From Collybia mongolica (Eukaryota > Basidiomycota > Agaricomycetes > Agaricales > Clitocybaceae), in the NCBI GenBank assembly GCA_013420905.1, contig JAAXNY010000005.1:2480001-2544000 (forward strand): a DNA stretch of 64,000 nt, written 5' to 3'. The translations under genes and the position numbers were made by a program. The notes beneath the pieces are model-generated. The model saw nothing but the letters and a program-made list of their open reading frames with translations. It had not been told where the DNA came from and did no database searches. Shown here one piece after another: positions 48,122 to 58,975 of this stretch; the first letter of the stretch is position 1, and every line of letters begins with the position of its first letter.

Positions 48122-48721
48122 ATGGCTCCCAATTTAAGACTGAATGCTATTGCATTCATCTCTCCATATAACCATCCAATACTTGTACACACCTTCGCCA
48201 GGCAAGACGAACATGCAATTAAATACCATTACATCGCACACACAAGTTTAGATGTTATTGAAGAGCGAGGTCAGCATCACGCTTTGCCCTTCAAAATAGA
48301 CCTGACTACGACCTGCCAGTGAATGCTGGAGGAAAAACAGCTGAATGTTACTTAGGTCTATTATATACCATGGAGGATGTAGCGGTTTATGGGTACATAA
48401 CTCCCTTGAAGGTCAAAATAGTTATTGCTTTAGCGTTGTCGGACTCTGTCGTGCGGGATGTAGAAATCGGTATGGTAAGTTAGTTTATTACTACAGATAT
48501 TGCTTATGTTCCTCTTTAACTTCACACAGATATTTAAGGCGTTACACATGGCCTACTACTCTGCCATATCCAATCCTTTCTTGCGCCTTGACTCATATCC
48601 CGACACAACGAACGATCACTCGCCATATCTCCTTGTTGGGAATCCGAAGTGGAAGAGCTTCAGACGGCGGGTTAACGAGATTAATCGAGTCCTTAGCAGC
48701 GCCTCAACCGTGAATGCATGA
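48122..48721 (+). CDS. TRAPP complex subunit, TRAPPC2L-like
   Basis: Longin-fold (sedlin-like) subunit of the TRAPP tethering complex acting in ER-Golgi or Golgi transport. Exons 48122-48269, 48320-48474 and 48530-48721 join in frame for 164 residues. Exon 1 reads LNAIAFISPYNHPILVHTFA and YHYIAHTSLDVIEER. Exon 2 gives AECYLGLLYTMEDVAVYGYI and VKIVIALALSD. Exon 3 reads IFKALHMAYYSAISNPFLRL and FRRRVNEINRVLSSAS. The order of strands and helices and the size match TRAPPC2L; yeast Tca17 is the probable counterpart. It lies in tandem 265 bases after eRF3 and converges on the HEAT-repeat gene. Confidence 0.88.
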
Positions 48722-48921
48722 GGTCCCGTCCTATCTCGGTTCATACCCTCGCAAGTCTCCTAGTTATTCCCACTTTTTGACTTGCGAAGGGTCTTGTCTT
48801 TTCGACCTTGAACCAAAATCAGAAATACCTTACGATTGACTCAACTGTTCCAAGTTAGCCACGCTTGAGACAGATACGGGGTAAACATTATTTTGAGTTC
48901 TCTTATTACTACTACAAATTC

Positions 48922-51900
48922 TTAAATACCTATTTTTGCCCCCTCCATTTGCCCTAAAATTTCCCCTGCCTCTCGTGCCATCACCTGAATGATTACATCC
49001 TTATCTGTTGACGCAACATAAGACAGCGTTGTTTTTGCACGTCTGATTAAAGAATTGGAGAGTGCGGATTGACCGAACGACGACTCGTATATTGTCTTTG
49101 TCGCCTCTCGGAATATGAGAGAAAGTAAGTGTATGGCCGCTCGTCGCAGAGGTGGCAGTTTTGCATTGGTAGAGGTTGGTTCGAATTCTCCAGGCTTCAT
49201 TTGGGTGCTAGACGTACTTTCTATTTGCAGTAGATCGACCATGGCCTCGGCGAGATCAAAGATGTAAGGTAACATAGCTGAAGGATTTGTACTTTCGCAT
49301 TCCGCGAGAAGGGACAGAGACGATGTCCGCAAGGCATTGGGAAGATGCCGCAACCTGACGATATTCGAAAACGGTGGTACCAATAAATCCACTTCCGTGT
49401 AAAGTCAGCAAGGCAATGCACGAGAAGGCCAAGGTTACTTTACCATATATACTTAATATCTCTCCACATCGTCGTATGACTAATGCCAGAGCCTCTCCAA
49501 TCCTGATTTTGCTGTCGACATCGCGCTGTGTCAGATTTGTGCCTCCCAGCCCATCCAGCCCTTCAGTATATTCCTTTAGGAGACCTTGAAATACATCATT
49601 GCCAAAGGTTTCAACCATTGCAGCGAGGCCTTGGATTGCATTTAAGAAAACATAAGAGTCGTCGTCATGAATAGATTGTAAAAAAATGGAAAGGATTGCT
49701 GGAATCAATGCGCGATTTTCTAGTTTAGTCTTTTCTTGCCCATCGTGTAAAGGAGAGACGAGTTGTCTTAGAAGAAGGAGTCCGTGGGCACGAACGGGGA
49801 GTATCGGGTCTTGAAGAAGCCTGAGAGCTTTCTGGTAGATCTCCTCGGCACTATCTTCTTTTGTGCCTCGTGCAAACGACCCTGTCGAAGTGGAAGCTAG
49901 ACGTGCAGTCATGACCATTTTTGCTTCTCTAGCCAAAGACCTTACGGCGGCTGCACCATCTCGAGCTAAGGGCTCTAAAAGGGAGAATATCTCATTTAGT
50001 ATGGGCATTGTCCGTGCTGAGAGATCACTGTTGGCTAGACGGGAGATAAGATCAAGAATGCACGGGTGATTTTTTTTAAATGGCACCTTCTAGGATTGAG
50101 AGAAGCAAGTTGATACAAGTTTCCACCATCTCATTATCATCGGAGATTATCTCGGAGCCAGGTGTGTCATCGTCACTATCACATGGATCCTCTAAGTCAA
50201 GGTTGACCTGAAACGGACGGGTTTGGGTGTTTGCATTGATAGCGTATGAACTAACAGGCTCGGGGGGTTGTACAGGTGGTTCTAAGACGTGTTTTACAAA
50301 TGCAAGCAGATGAGCAGGCTTGTGAAGAATATTGGACGACTTAGCATCTGACATCTCGGTCTGCATCTGCATGATTATTTGTAGGTAAAGGAGGGTCCTA
50401 AGCCGACCCCATTGAGACAGCGGTGCCTATAAGGTGTGATGTACTAACTGACCGCATTGGATCCGCCTTTTCCGTTGCTTTGTGTGACCGATAGGCTTCC
50501 AATAGTTTTATGAATATTTCTGACGAAATCTCCGCGCGATCAATTTCCTTGAGGAATCGTACGAAGTGTGCCGGGTCGGGGTAAAGATTCAGGATGTTGG
50601 CGTCAAGGTTTAACTCATCAACTTCGTTGGCTCGTCGAAAATCTTCTGGGGTTACCAGCGTTAGATCGGCAAGTTCTTCCGACCTACGAGTAAAATTAGC
50701 GAGTGTGCGTGCCGAGAAATATAACACTGACTGTTCATATTTGCGTATCTGACCATCCAGATCAAGCTTCCACGAGGCTTCACCACCTTCTGGGATCGAC
50801 CATAGAGAAACGATTCCATCCGATGTACTAACGATCTTTCCCCACGTTACTAGAAGACTCCGTAGCGATTCCTTTAGGTTCGGATCGGATGTTTTTACCT
50901 TGTCCATGTGATGTAAAATAGAATATAAGCACGGCATAATCGTTGTTAAGAGAGTAGATATAAAAGTCGGGGATGGATCAGTGTTCGAGATAAGAGTGAT
51001 CAGATTGTATAACGGATTCGAGCTCGACGAGGATTCTGACTCCAAATGACCATTCTGAAATGGACGGTGAAGGATATTCAGAATAATGGGTGAAGTGATG
51101 TGGTGATGTTTGAATGTGCCATCAGTTGATAACATGCGAGATATCGAGAAGGAGGCAACACGTCTGTGCACAGGTGGCTCCATGGGCCCCAAAAACTCGA
51201 CGATCCGAGGAACGACGGCGTGAAAATATGTCTGTTCTTACGTGAGCAAGCACACAAGCCTCACCGAAATGCGACACACCTGGGCGTTCAAGGTCGATGG
51301 TACTATAGTGAGTATCCGAACCACATGTTCGATTTTTTCTATTGAAGTCTCATCGGTGGAAGTCTCTTCTTCTCCGAAAACGGCCGCACAAAGGCCCCTA
51401 ATCCCCTGGGGACGCAGAAGCTGCTGGCTTAGCAAAGTGGAACATGTCTTGCGCGTATGTGCCAGAGGGGCAGGAGAGGAGGAAAGGATGCTACCTATGG
51501 ACGATATTATCTGAGAAGCGGGGAGCCTTACAAATGTAGGTTAGTTGTGGGGGTGATGGGATCAAAGGTGTGCGTACAGGGTCATAAGGCGCATTATTCG
51601 AGGCCGGATGGCATGCAAGGGCGGCATTGAGTCTGACGCCAGTGACCTCGGAAGCCAACCCAAGGTGATACAGGGCCGAAGCAGGTCCGCGAGGTGTCGG
51701 TTGAATAAAGAGAGGGATATCAAGGTTTCTGGTACTCTCGGAGTAGATTCATCAGGCAATAAGAGGTCCATTAGATGGACTGACATGGAGGACAAGAGCG
51801 CGTAATCCTCGAGAGACGTGCTCAATTCAATGATTCTAGGTCCATCGGAAGCCTTTTCGCTAAGCCTAGCGGAAGTCACCTTGGCCATGAGTGGATCAAT

Positions 51901-52248
51901 CCCCCATTTAAATATGATCGACAACAATGTACGAAGCTCTGCTAAATCCCGCGTGCCAATCAGTGGGGGGTGGGGGCTGGCACCTATTGTGCCAACCGGC
52001 ATTTCATTGGGGGTGTCCGCTCCTAGGATACGCTGGACTCTCCCAACAACGGAGAGCGCTTCCTTCGCAGTTATCAGTTGGATTTTCTCCAGGGAAGCCA
52101 ACGGGGTACAGCTGCCAGTTCCAACTCGAGCGTAGTAGCGTGTTAGGCGATGTTCCAGAGATGACCTTAAGTCTGGGGCTGCCGTAGAATCGTCTGAAAT
52201 GATGAGGCAAGCACCATCAGCGAGGGCGAGGGCAAGGTCGGTTGCCAT
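48922..52248 (-). CDS. RTP1: HEAT-repeat protein, Rtp1/TANGO6 type
   Basis: Helical-repeat protein of the Rtp1 (yeast) / TANGO6 (animal) family; in yeast Rtp1 helps assembly and nuclear import of RNA polymerase II. The start at 52248 reads MATDLALALADGACLIISDD. The N-terminal half is all-helical (SLEKIQLITAKEALSVVGRV and ALLSSMSVHLMDLLLPDEST). The best family signal is at about 49850-49580: ALRLLQDPILPVRAHGLLLL, LIPAILSIFLQSIHDDDSYV and FLNAIQGLAAMVETFGNDVF, the RTP1 C1 domain. The C-terminal C2 region reads LPPLRRAAIHLLSLIFREAT and ends GQMEGAKIGI at 48922. Several short introns, one at about 50080. Three reading frames are used across exons; the middle splice sites are less certain. Confidence 0.83.
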
Positions 52249-52353
52249 TAATAAACCCTAGAACAGAGGCTTGATCAAAGGACGACAGAAGGAAAAAAGG
52301 CTGACTCCGTCCGTCGCGGTATTAGTCAATTAATCTAAAACATGAAGGCAAAA

Positions 52354-52430
52354 TCCTGATCCCAGGATCGAACTGGTGACCTCGGGATATTTGATCCCAC
52401 TTCCCACCCTTCCAACTGAACCATCGATTG
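52354..52430 (-). pseudogene. tRNA-like sequence, probably degenerate
   Basis: On the minus strand this 77-base stretch has a D-arm-like tggttcagttgg, an anticodon-like hairpin (tggga, 7-base loop, tcccg) and a perfect T-loop with its four inner pairs (ccag-ttcgatc-ctgg). The acceptor ends do not pair, the D-stem is weak and position 33 of the anticodon loop is C, not U. It therefore looks like a tRNA pseudogene or tRNA-derived repeat rather than a working tRNA. It sits in the 391-base divergent gap between RTP1 and the carrier gene; I see nothing else there. Confidence 0.45.
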
Positions 52431-52639
52431 TACAGAGGTACATAAAAAGGTTTAGATCCTAAATTGTGAGATTCGGCTACGATGTTAGGACAAATTGATA
52501 ACCTTATTCGACATGTGATTGTCCACCTTCGACACGGTTACCCGTCGACATGTGCGGCCATTCATACTTAACCTTCAAAGCTCCGTTACCACACTGAACC
52601 AATATTTATCTCAACCCATACAATACTCACAACTAGCCC

Positions 52640-53945
52640 ATGAGCGATTCCGTCATACATTCCGTCGCAGGCGCTGCAGGAGGGATTGTTGCTATGACCG
52701 CAACATAGTCAGTCTATTTTATATCTTAAGGTCCTCACTGCGTCTGATGTTATGTCAATAGTCCACTCATTTTCCTTTCGACGCGAGCCGCAGTCGAGAC
52801 CAGGAAAGAGAACAAAGTAACCTTTGGTTGATATGTACGAAACGCGTGATTTTAACGCCTTGAAATTTGCAGTCTGTATACCAAGCCGTTCTCGACATCA
52901 TCAGACGTGAAGGGATCTTGGGGCTATACAGCGGCCTAAACTCAAGTTTGTTAGGAATTGCGGTAACCAATGGGTGCCTATTCGATATGGCCTTATCATT
53001 AGATCCAAGGTTGACTTAAAATTCTCTAGGGTGTACTACTATTTTTATGAACGATCTCGTGGTATCATACTGAGATCAAGGAGTGGTGGAAAAGGACTCA
53101 GTACTTTTGAGTCGATTTTGACTGGTATCATAGCAGGTGTGATCGCGTTTACCTCTGCGTCCAACCTCATACGACTCATTCTGCTACCACCAAGGTTCTG
53201 CAACTACCATCATCAGCAATCCAATCTGGGTTGTTCAAACCTCGCAAGCTGTACGGACTTTGAACGCTTCATCTCTTGATTCCTCCCAGCCAAGAGTAAT
53301 TGTGGAGAAATTCGGCTTTTTGGAGACGATTCAGAGTATACTTGCCAAAGGTGGCATCGGGTAAGCTCTAGGATTACCAGCCGCCCTCAAATTTTACTAA
53401 CTCTTCTGAGGGCGTTCTGGCGAGGCATTGGCCCGGCTTTAGTTCTAGTCATTAATCCAGTGCTTCAATACACTGTATTTGAACAACTGAAGAATTTCCT
53501 GGTCGCAAGACGCACCAACAAACTCAGGGCTGCTGGCACAGCAACTGCTCTCGCAGTGTTATCCGACTGGGACTTTTTCTTCCTTGGTGCTCTCTCTAAA
53601 CTTAGTAAAGTTATAATTTCTCTCTGGATCATGCCATTAATTTTCTCTTCAGTCGCCACAAGCTCAACATATCCATATATGTATGTCACGCTATAATATT
53701 CAATCTGTATAATGACGTTTCGATATCACAGTGTTATGAAGAGTAGGCTTCAGGCAGGCCAAGTAAATGCCTTGAAGTATGGATCATCCCTAAATGGTCT
53801 ACTCACTATACTTAGAGAAGAAGGCGTGGAAGGGCTCTATAAAGGTGTAGGCAGCAAACTTATACAAAGTGTGCTCACAGCAGCCATTTTGTTTGCGTGT
53901 CAAAGAAGAATATATGAGATGACAAAGAATGTGAGCCGTGGTTAA
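52640..53945 (+). CDS. Mitochondrial-carrier family protein, peroxisomal PMP47/Ant1 type
   Basis: Six-helix solute carrier; its sequence is nearest to the peroxisomal nucleotide/cofactor carriers (PMP47, PMP34, Ant1), which exchange ATP, AMP or CoA-type cofactors across the peroxisomal membrane. The start at 52640 reads MSDSVIHSVAGAAGGIVAMT and, after splicing, ATYPLIFLSTRAAVETRKEN for repeat 1 and IIRREGILGLYSGLNSSLLG. Then come NGVYYYFYERSRGII and, in repeat 2, TSNPIWVVQTSQAVRTLNAS. Repeat 2 ends FWRGIGPALVLVINPVLQYT and repeat 3 reads YPYIVMKSRLQAGQ and EEGVEGLYKGVGSKLIQSVL. It stops at 53945. The three P-x-[DE]-x-x-[KR] sites are degenerate (PLIFLS, PIWVVQ, PYIVMK), as is common in this subfamily. 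About seven introns. The CpG-poor island begins about 50 bases beyond its stop. Confidence 0.87.
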
Positions 53946-55126
53946 TTACGGGTTGTGTCTGCAACTGACGTTAACTCCCATATCAGGCGATGGGTGCCAG
54001 GTAAAAATATTTACTTGATACATGTCTTTGGTCTAGATATATTCTCCCTGGGTAGATTAATGAATTATGTTACAGTTCTGGCTAGGACTACAGTGGTATT
54101 CTCATATTGTAACTGTAAGGAACAGGGAGACCCCAGCAGGTTCTTTGGCTGATGGGTCACATTTTTCGTGAATGAAAATGAGATTGAGATTGACCAACTA
54201 CATTATTTAAGCAACTCAGGTAACTACTGAAGTATTCACCTTGGCTCATTCAGTATACTATGGGTGGCACACTAATGCCGATTTTTGACTCTCTCCCCTG
54301 TAACACTACGAAATAGAAAAATGAGGATTTATGAAGTTACTAGTATATAGAACTGGTTCTTATGAACAGATTGCCCTGCCTCAATTTTTTTTTGGGGGGG
54401 AGAAAATGTGGTGGGTGTTGACTGTGAGACAATGGGCTTGATTTCAGCAAATGAGATGTATTGATTATTTTCATCATTGTCACAGCACAAAGCCATAAAT
54501 TGCCCCTCTGGGAATATTCAGGAAATATCTGAATAGTCCTACAATTTCACTGACATTACCTGCCAGAAAAGCTCCCAAGCAAATGTTTAGAAGATGCCAC
54601 ATAACTTTGTCATTACCATGACATTGTGCTCAGATATTGTACAGATTGTCCTTGTGGATTTCTTTCACATATTGCAGGCCTGGCTAGCTAGCCACAGTCT
54701 ATTTATCATTATATACTCTGTGCTTTGAAATCTCTTATAGTGTATCAAGTGTCATTGCTTGGTGGGTGCCAGTACTAAACATATCATTGCAAAAAGACCA
54801 CTGTCCAGCTTGCTTACAGTCACAGTGAAATGTCCTCCCAGATCCCAATACTCACTATATCATAAAATTCACTGATTCAACCAAGCAGCAGCTCACAAAA
54901 AGCCAGCACAGTAGCATTGAGAAGACCCCAGGTGACAACAAACAACACAATAGTCTTGACCCTGAATAGCCATGGCAATGAGCTTGATGCCCAGCAGAAC
55001 AAAATCACAGACCTCAAAGAGCATAGGTCTGTTAGATAAGAATAAAGAGGAGTCCAGTTCAGATAGTAGTGGGGAGGAATGTGATATTACACTGGTTGAG
55101 AAGGAGGAGATAATGACCAGCCTTGT
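53946..55126. other. CpG-poor flank left of the chromovirus
   Basis: About 1.2 kb with only a handful of CpGs after 54000. It holds no gene-like frame except an open stretch from 54972 that runs into the LTR (acidic, SSSDSSGEECDITLVEKEEI), which I cannot assign. A T- then G-rich run is at about 54386-54400. Probably older repeat debris into which the chromovirus inserted. Confidence 0.5.
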
Positions 55127-55487
55127 TGTCAGCAATGCAACAATAACAGTCACTGCAGAATGTCAGAGAGTAGAAGGAGAGAGAGAGTATAAGAGCCTGT
55201 CTGTATTGCAGAGAATAGATGAGATCAAGACTACAGAACAAGTAGCTAGAGGTGCAGTATATATACAACTACCTAAGGAGGACCAGAGTAGAATAAATAT
55301 AGAGAGAGGTAAATCAAACATAATCAGGGTAATGTACAGCACCAATCAAATGATGAAATGGAATAATGGGAATGATGGGAGAATTGTAACTACTGGGGAT
55401 AGATGAATAAACAGCCAATCCCACTAGATAACAGATAAAATAAGATCAAAAAGACGAAGATAAGATTGAAATGAAAATTTCATGACA
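55127..55487 (-). repeat. 3' LTR of the chromovirus
   Basis: 361 bases bounded by tgtca on one side and tgaca on the other, a direct repeat of 62588-62965. It keeps the tatatata box and, at 55222-55232, the agatcaagact sequence that matches the priming site. Confidence 0.9.
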
Positions 55488-55499
55488 TCACCCCCCAAC
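55488..55499 (-). other. Polypurine tract for plus-strand DNA priming
   Basis: On the minus strand gttggggggtga lies directly against the first base of the 3' LTR, the expected position of a polypurine tract. The purine run is interrupted by one or two T. Confidence 0.75.
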
Positions 55500-56027
55500 T
55501 AGCTTTGTGTTTTCCACAACATGAATCAGTCACTGTATGTGGTTTGTAGGCAACTCTTCTAACTGTCCTTTGGGGAGAGTAAAAATAGGCAGATAGTACC
55601 TCCTATCTTCCTCTAGGTCTTGTTCAACAGACCATCACAATTTAGGAGTATAAGGCCCCACAGAGTCAAACTGAACATGTGCAGGTGGTGGAAGTGATGG
55701 GAGGGAAGTGGGTTCAATTGTTGTATGTATGGGTAGTGGAATTGATATAAGAGGAGTGAGTTCAATTGGGGCAGAAGGATTCAGGAGGCAATGGGGGTGA
55801 GGAGAGTGAGGGCAATGATGTCTAGCTGTTTGAGGGTTGTGGTTCTGACCCTTGGCTTTGGCTTGGATTGCCTGAGAGAGCTGGTTGAACCAACTGTCTG
55901 GGTTTCTTCACTCCCTACAGGAAAAGTGGACCACAGCAAGGAAGAGGGTCCAGAAACAACAATAAATACAACAATAATTTTTTAATGAGTACAGTAGTGG
56001 TTTGGTCAGACATGGTGTGAGATTTTG

Positions 56028-57426
56028 TTATAGTTGTGAAGGGGTTAAGCAACCATTGTCTGGCTGAGTTAGGTTGTACAGTAGTCTCCAAGTGATCTGA
56101 TTATATAATGCTCCAATTTGCTGAGGGGCCCCTGGCCTGGAGCAATGGAATTCCTGAACAGTATCCTTTGCATGTCCCATATTATGTGCAGGTTCCCAAG
56201 TGTCCTCTTCATGCAGATACCCTTTCCACTTGACAAGGTAGTAGAGGTGTTTCCAGATCATTTTGGAATCCAAGATTTCTCAATCTCATATTCTTCATTG
56301 TCTTCAATGAGTACTGGTGGTTTGGGTATCTCTAGAACTTTTCCAGGAATATTGTCTGCAATGTGGGGTTTAAATTCTATCATATTAAATACATACAGGG
56401 TGAACCTTCCATGTTGCAGGGAGTTTGTATGCATAAGATCCAACCTTCTCCAGAATTTCAAAGGGGCCTAAGCATTTATCATCAAGTTTCTTTGAAGGTT
56501 GGTATGTCTGAAGGTCTTCAGCATCCAACCACACCTTTTGGCCAATTGCATAATTGGGTGCCTCCTGACGTTTTGCATTGTAGAACCTGGACATGTCTTC
56601 TGCTGCCTTTTTCAATGCAGCTTGGGCCTCCTCTCATGCCTTCTTCATTTGTTGTGCAAAGTCATTGGCTGCCTCTACTGATGATTCCCTGTTGATTTCC
56701 ATTCCTGTATAGGGGTGTCTGCCATATTCCAGAAAGAAGGGAGATTGTTTAGTTGCACTTTGGATTTTGTTGTTGTAAGAGAATTCTGCAATTGGCAACC
56801 ATTCCACCCAATCATCCTGGTGGTAGTTAACAAACAGGCGTAGGTACTGTTCTATCTCCTGATTTAGCCATTCTGTTTGACCATCAGTTTGTAGGTGATA
56901 GGCAGTGGATAGCATAGTCTCCACCCCAAGCAGTTTGTGTAAGGCCTTCATAAATCAAGATGCAAATTGTAGACCCCAATCTGATATGATTCTCTTAGGA
57001 ATTCCATGGTGTTTCCACACATCATCACAATAGAGGCAAGCTGTTCCTTCTGCTGTTTGTTCTATATTTGTAGGGAATATGTGGATCCTTTTGATCAACC
57101 TGCACACAACAACTTGGATAGCATTGTATCCTTGGCATGATGGTAACCCTACAATCATATCTGTGGAGATGTCCTCCCATGGTTGGGTTGGTATATGATT
57201 TGGAGGTAATGTTCCACTTGGTTTTGCTGGAAATGTCTTTGTACATTGACAAGCTTGATATGAGTGGACATATTTCAGCACGTATTGGTGAAGGTTTGGC
57301 CACCAGTAATTCCTAAGGACTAGCTCAGGTGTTTTATATCATCCTGGATGTCCAGCAATAGGGGTACTATGGTGTTGCTGGATAATTTTGTAGTGTAAGT
57401 TCTCATCCCTTGGAACATAGACCCGC
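56028..57426 (-). pseudogene. Chromovirus integrase C-terminal part and chromodomain
   Basis: Continues the integrase from the break at the solo LTR. The HHCC zinc finger is readable as VYVPRDENLHYKIIQQHHST and YVHSYQACQCTK. Core sequences are WEDISTDMIVGLPSCQGYNA and LSTAYHLQTDGQTEWLNQEI, carrying the catalytic Asp/Glu region. The C-terminal part reads YAIGQKVWLDAEDLQTYQPS and LGPFEILEKVG. A chromodomain follows (EYEIEK and, after a one-base loss near 56273, YYLVKWKGYLHEEDTWEPAH). Stops interrupt it at GHPG*YKT (from TGG), FAS*FMK and KKA*EEA (both consistent with CGA to TGA). In chromoviruses the chromodomain steers insertion to histone-marked chromatin. Confidence 0.88.
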
Positions 57427-58051
57427 TGATAGGGCCCGAAATTGTTTGCACTTATAAAGTCGACAAGTAAGGCTATTAGTATCATTTCTAATAACCAAGT
57501 AAACGGTAATAAAGGATTAGAGTCGAGCTCCAAGATGGCTAATCAGAGTGAACTAGTCTAATGGATAATACACTATCAGTACAGAGGACTATGAGTACAG
57601 TCTATTATTAGTCCTATTCACCATGCCCGGTTACAACCTCGGTGTCTTAGTTCATAAGTAACCGTTGTAGTATGATATCATTAGTCCGGGGATCATCATT
57701 AATAGGAGAAGTAATTGTAAATTCGGGACTTGCACAACCCGATCCTTGTCAGGGGTACTTGGTGTTAACTACCGGAAGCGACGGGACCCTGTGAATAGCG
57801 ACCGGGACAATCAGGAGAAGTAAATGACAGTGCCGCGCTGTTTTAAATAACAAAGCGCGCGGTCGTGACTTGATAAGAGTTTAGCCAGCTCTTTCAATAT
57901 TTGATAAGTAACCAGTAAACGGCATAATTGGCATGCATGGCGCGCGCGCCAAGTTGTAGAGGACGCATCAGCATTGAATACAGATCCTTGGCGCGCGGGA
58001 GCGCGGTTCCGTGTAAAATTTACAATTCCGTATGATATTTAGTTTGTACAC

Positions 58052-58060
58052 TATAAATAG
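58052..58060 (+). promoter_or_regulatory. TATA box of the solo LTR
   Basis: tataaatag, the only good TATA match in the solo LTR; it sets U3 to its left and R/U5 to its right. About 45 bases downstream a hairpin ggcaag-gaat-cttgcc lies in the likely 5' leader. Confidence 0.65.
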
Positions 58061-58230
58061 ACTGTAGATGAGTAGCGCTAAGGCAAGGAATCTTGCCCCC
58101 ACTTCGTGCGACTATAGAGTATACAAATCACATTTGTTAAAAACACTATTGCGTGCCCGAATTAAGGATCAGATTGCTTCAATGTGTCTTGATTGGAATT
58201 GATTGAAGAACTACAGAATTAAAGAAACTT

Positions 58231-58374
58231 AGTTCACTTGGAACTTAGTACCGTATTGTCCGTTGGAATTACTAGGCACTTGGCCTTAGTGCACTTGGCA
58301 CTGTATTGTTTGATAAGTCGCTTGGACTTATAGATCCGCTTGGGATCATTAATAATTGAACGTACACTTGGTAC
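58231..58374 (+). repeat. Array of six mini-hairpins with common RCTTG loop
   Basis: Six short perfect hairpins in 144 bases: AGTTC-ACTTG-GAACT (58231), AGGC-ACTTG-GCCT (58274), AGTGC-ACTTG-GCACT (58288), ATAAGTC-GCTTG-GACTTAT (58313), GATCC-GCTTG-GGATC (58333) and GTAC-ACTTG-GTAC (58362). The loop is always RCTTG, while the stems of 4-7 pairs all differ and stay fully complementary. They lie downstream of the TATA box, so in the predicted transcribed part of the LTR. A further hairpin with a different loop (AGTGCTT-CT-AAGCACT) is at 58505-58520. I know of no named element with this pattern. Confidence 0.8.
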
Positions 58375-58975
58375 TCAGTCTATTGGATCGAGAGATATTA
58401 TAAATATACCTAGCAGGTTTTTAAACCTGTGTTGAAGCTTTTGTCTAAAACAAACCCGTTGAGAGATCATTGGAAAGGGCTTTGGCTAGTACTATTCAAA
58501 GCTTAGTGCTTCTAAGCACTTGAACCCGAACTCAAAACAGGCGATTCCTACTGTTCGTGTGTTGATTGTTAGGTTTGGTGTGTGTGTGTAAGGGATTACA
58601 TTTCATAGCATCAGCGCACGTATAGCCCAGGAGCCCCCTTTCACCGCCCTCTGTGTAAAATGAGTCCCTGTTCTTCAGCCCATTCTCCATCCCTCTCTTT
58701 AGCTCTTGTACTCTGCCTCAGCTCTTGTACTGCCTTGAGGACATTATCCTCATAATCTTTACAGTTCCAAATCTTCTTCAGAATTGTGGATTCCACACCT
58801 TCAACTTCTAGATGGCCTTCTTGAAGAGCATTGATGCGAAAGAAATTTGGGTTGAGTAGGATAACATCCTCATTGTCATCCTTCCCCTTTCCATGGTCAA
58901 CAGACTGTCTGCCTTTGCATTTGACTTCCCAGGTTGGAGTTTTAATGTAAAGTCAAATCTTGACAGGAACAATGA

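Larger units (their letters stand above)
57427..58643 (+). mobile_element. Solo LTR-like insertion nested in the integrase
   Basis: A 1,217-base insertion beginning TGATAG and ending TTTCA, flanked on both sides by ccgc (57423-57426 and 58644-58647). Removing the insertion and one ccgc joins the two halves of the element in frame as LILHRGRVYVPRDE, a standard Gypsy sequence, so the boundaries are firm. TG...CA ends and a 4-base duplication suit an LTR. No coding region and no internal repeat are seen, hence a solo LTR. A TATA box (tataaatag, 58052-58060) indicates plus-strand orientation. Unlike the surrounding element it is rich in CpG (for example gcgcgcgcgcc at about 57940), so it is younger than most of the decay. 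It contains the hairpin array listed separately. Confidence 0.85.

Noticed and set aside
52354..52430. Functional tRNA gene
   Set aside because: Acceptor ends do not pair, the D-stem is weak and U33 is missing.
34756..53945. A biosynthetic or defence gene cluster
   Set aside because: The genes are unrelated housekeeping functions; no core biosynthetic enzyme and no CRISPR array or defence module is present.
54972..55406. 144-codon open frame with acidic N-terminus
   Set aside because: More than half of it is LTR sequence on the opposite strand; not a gene in its own right.
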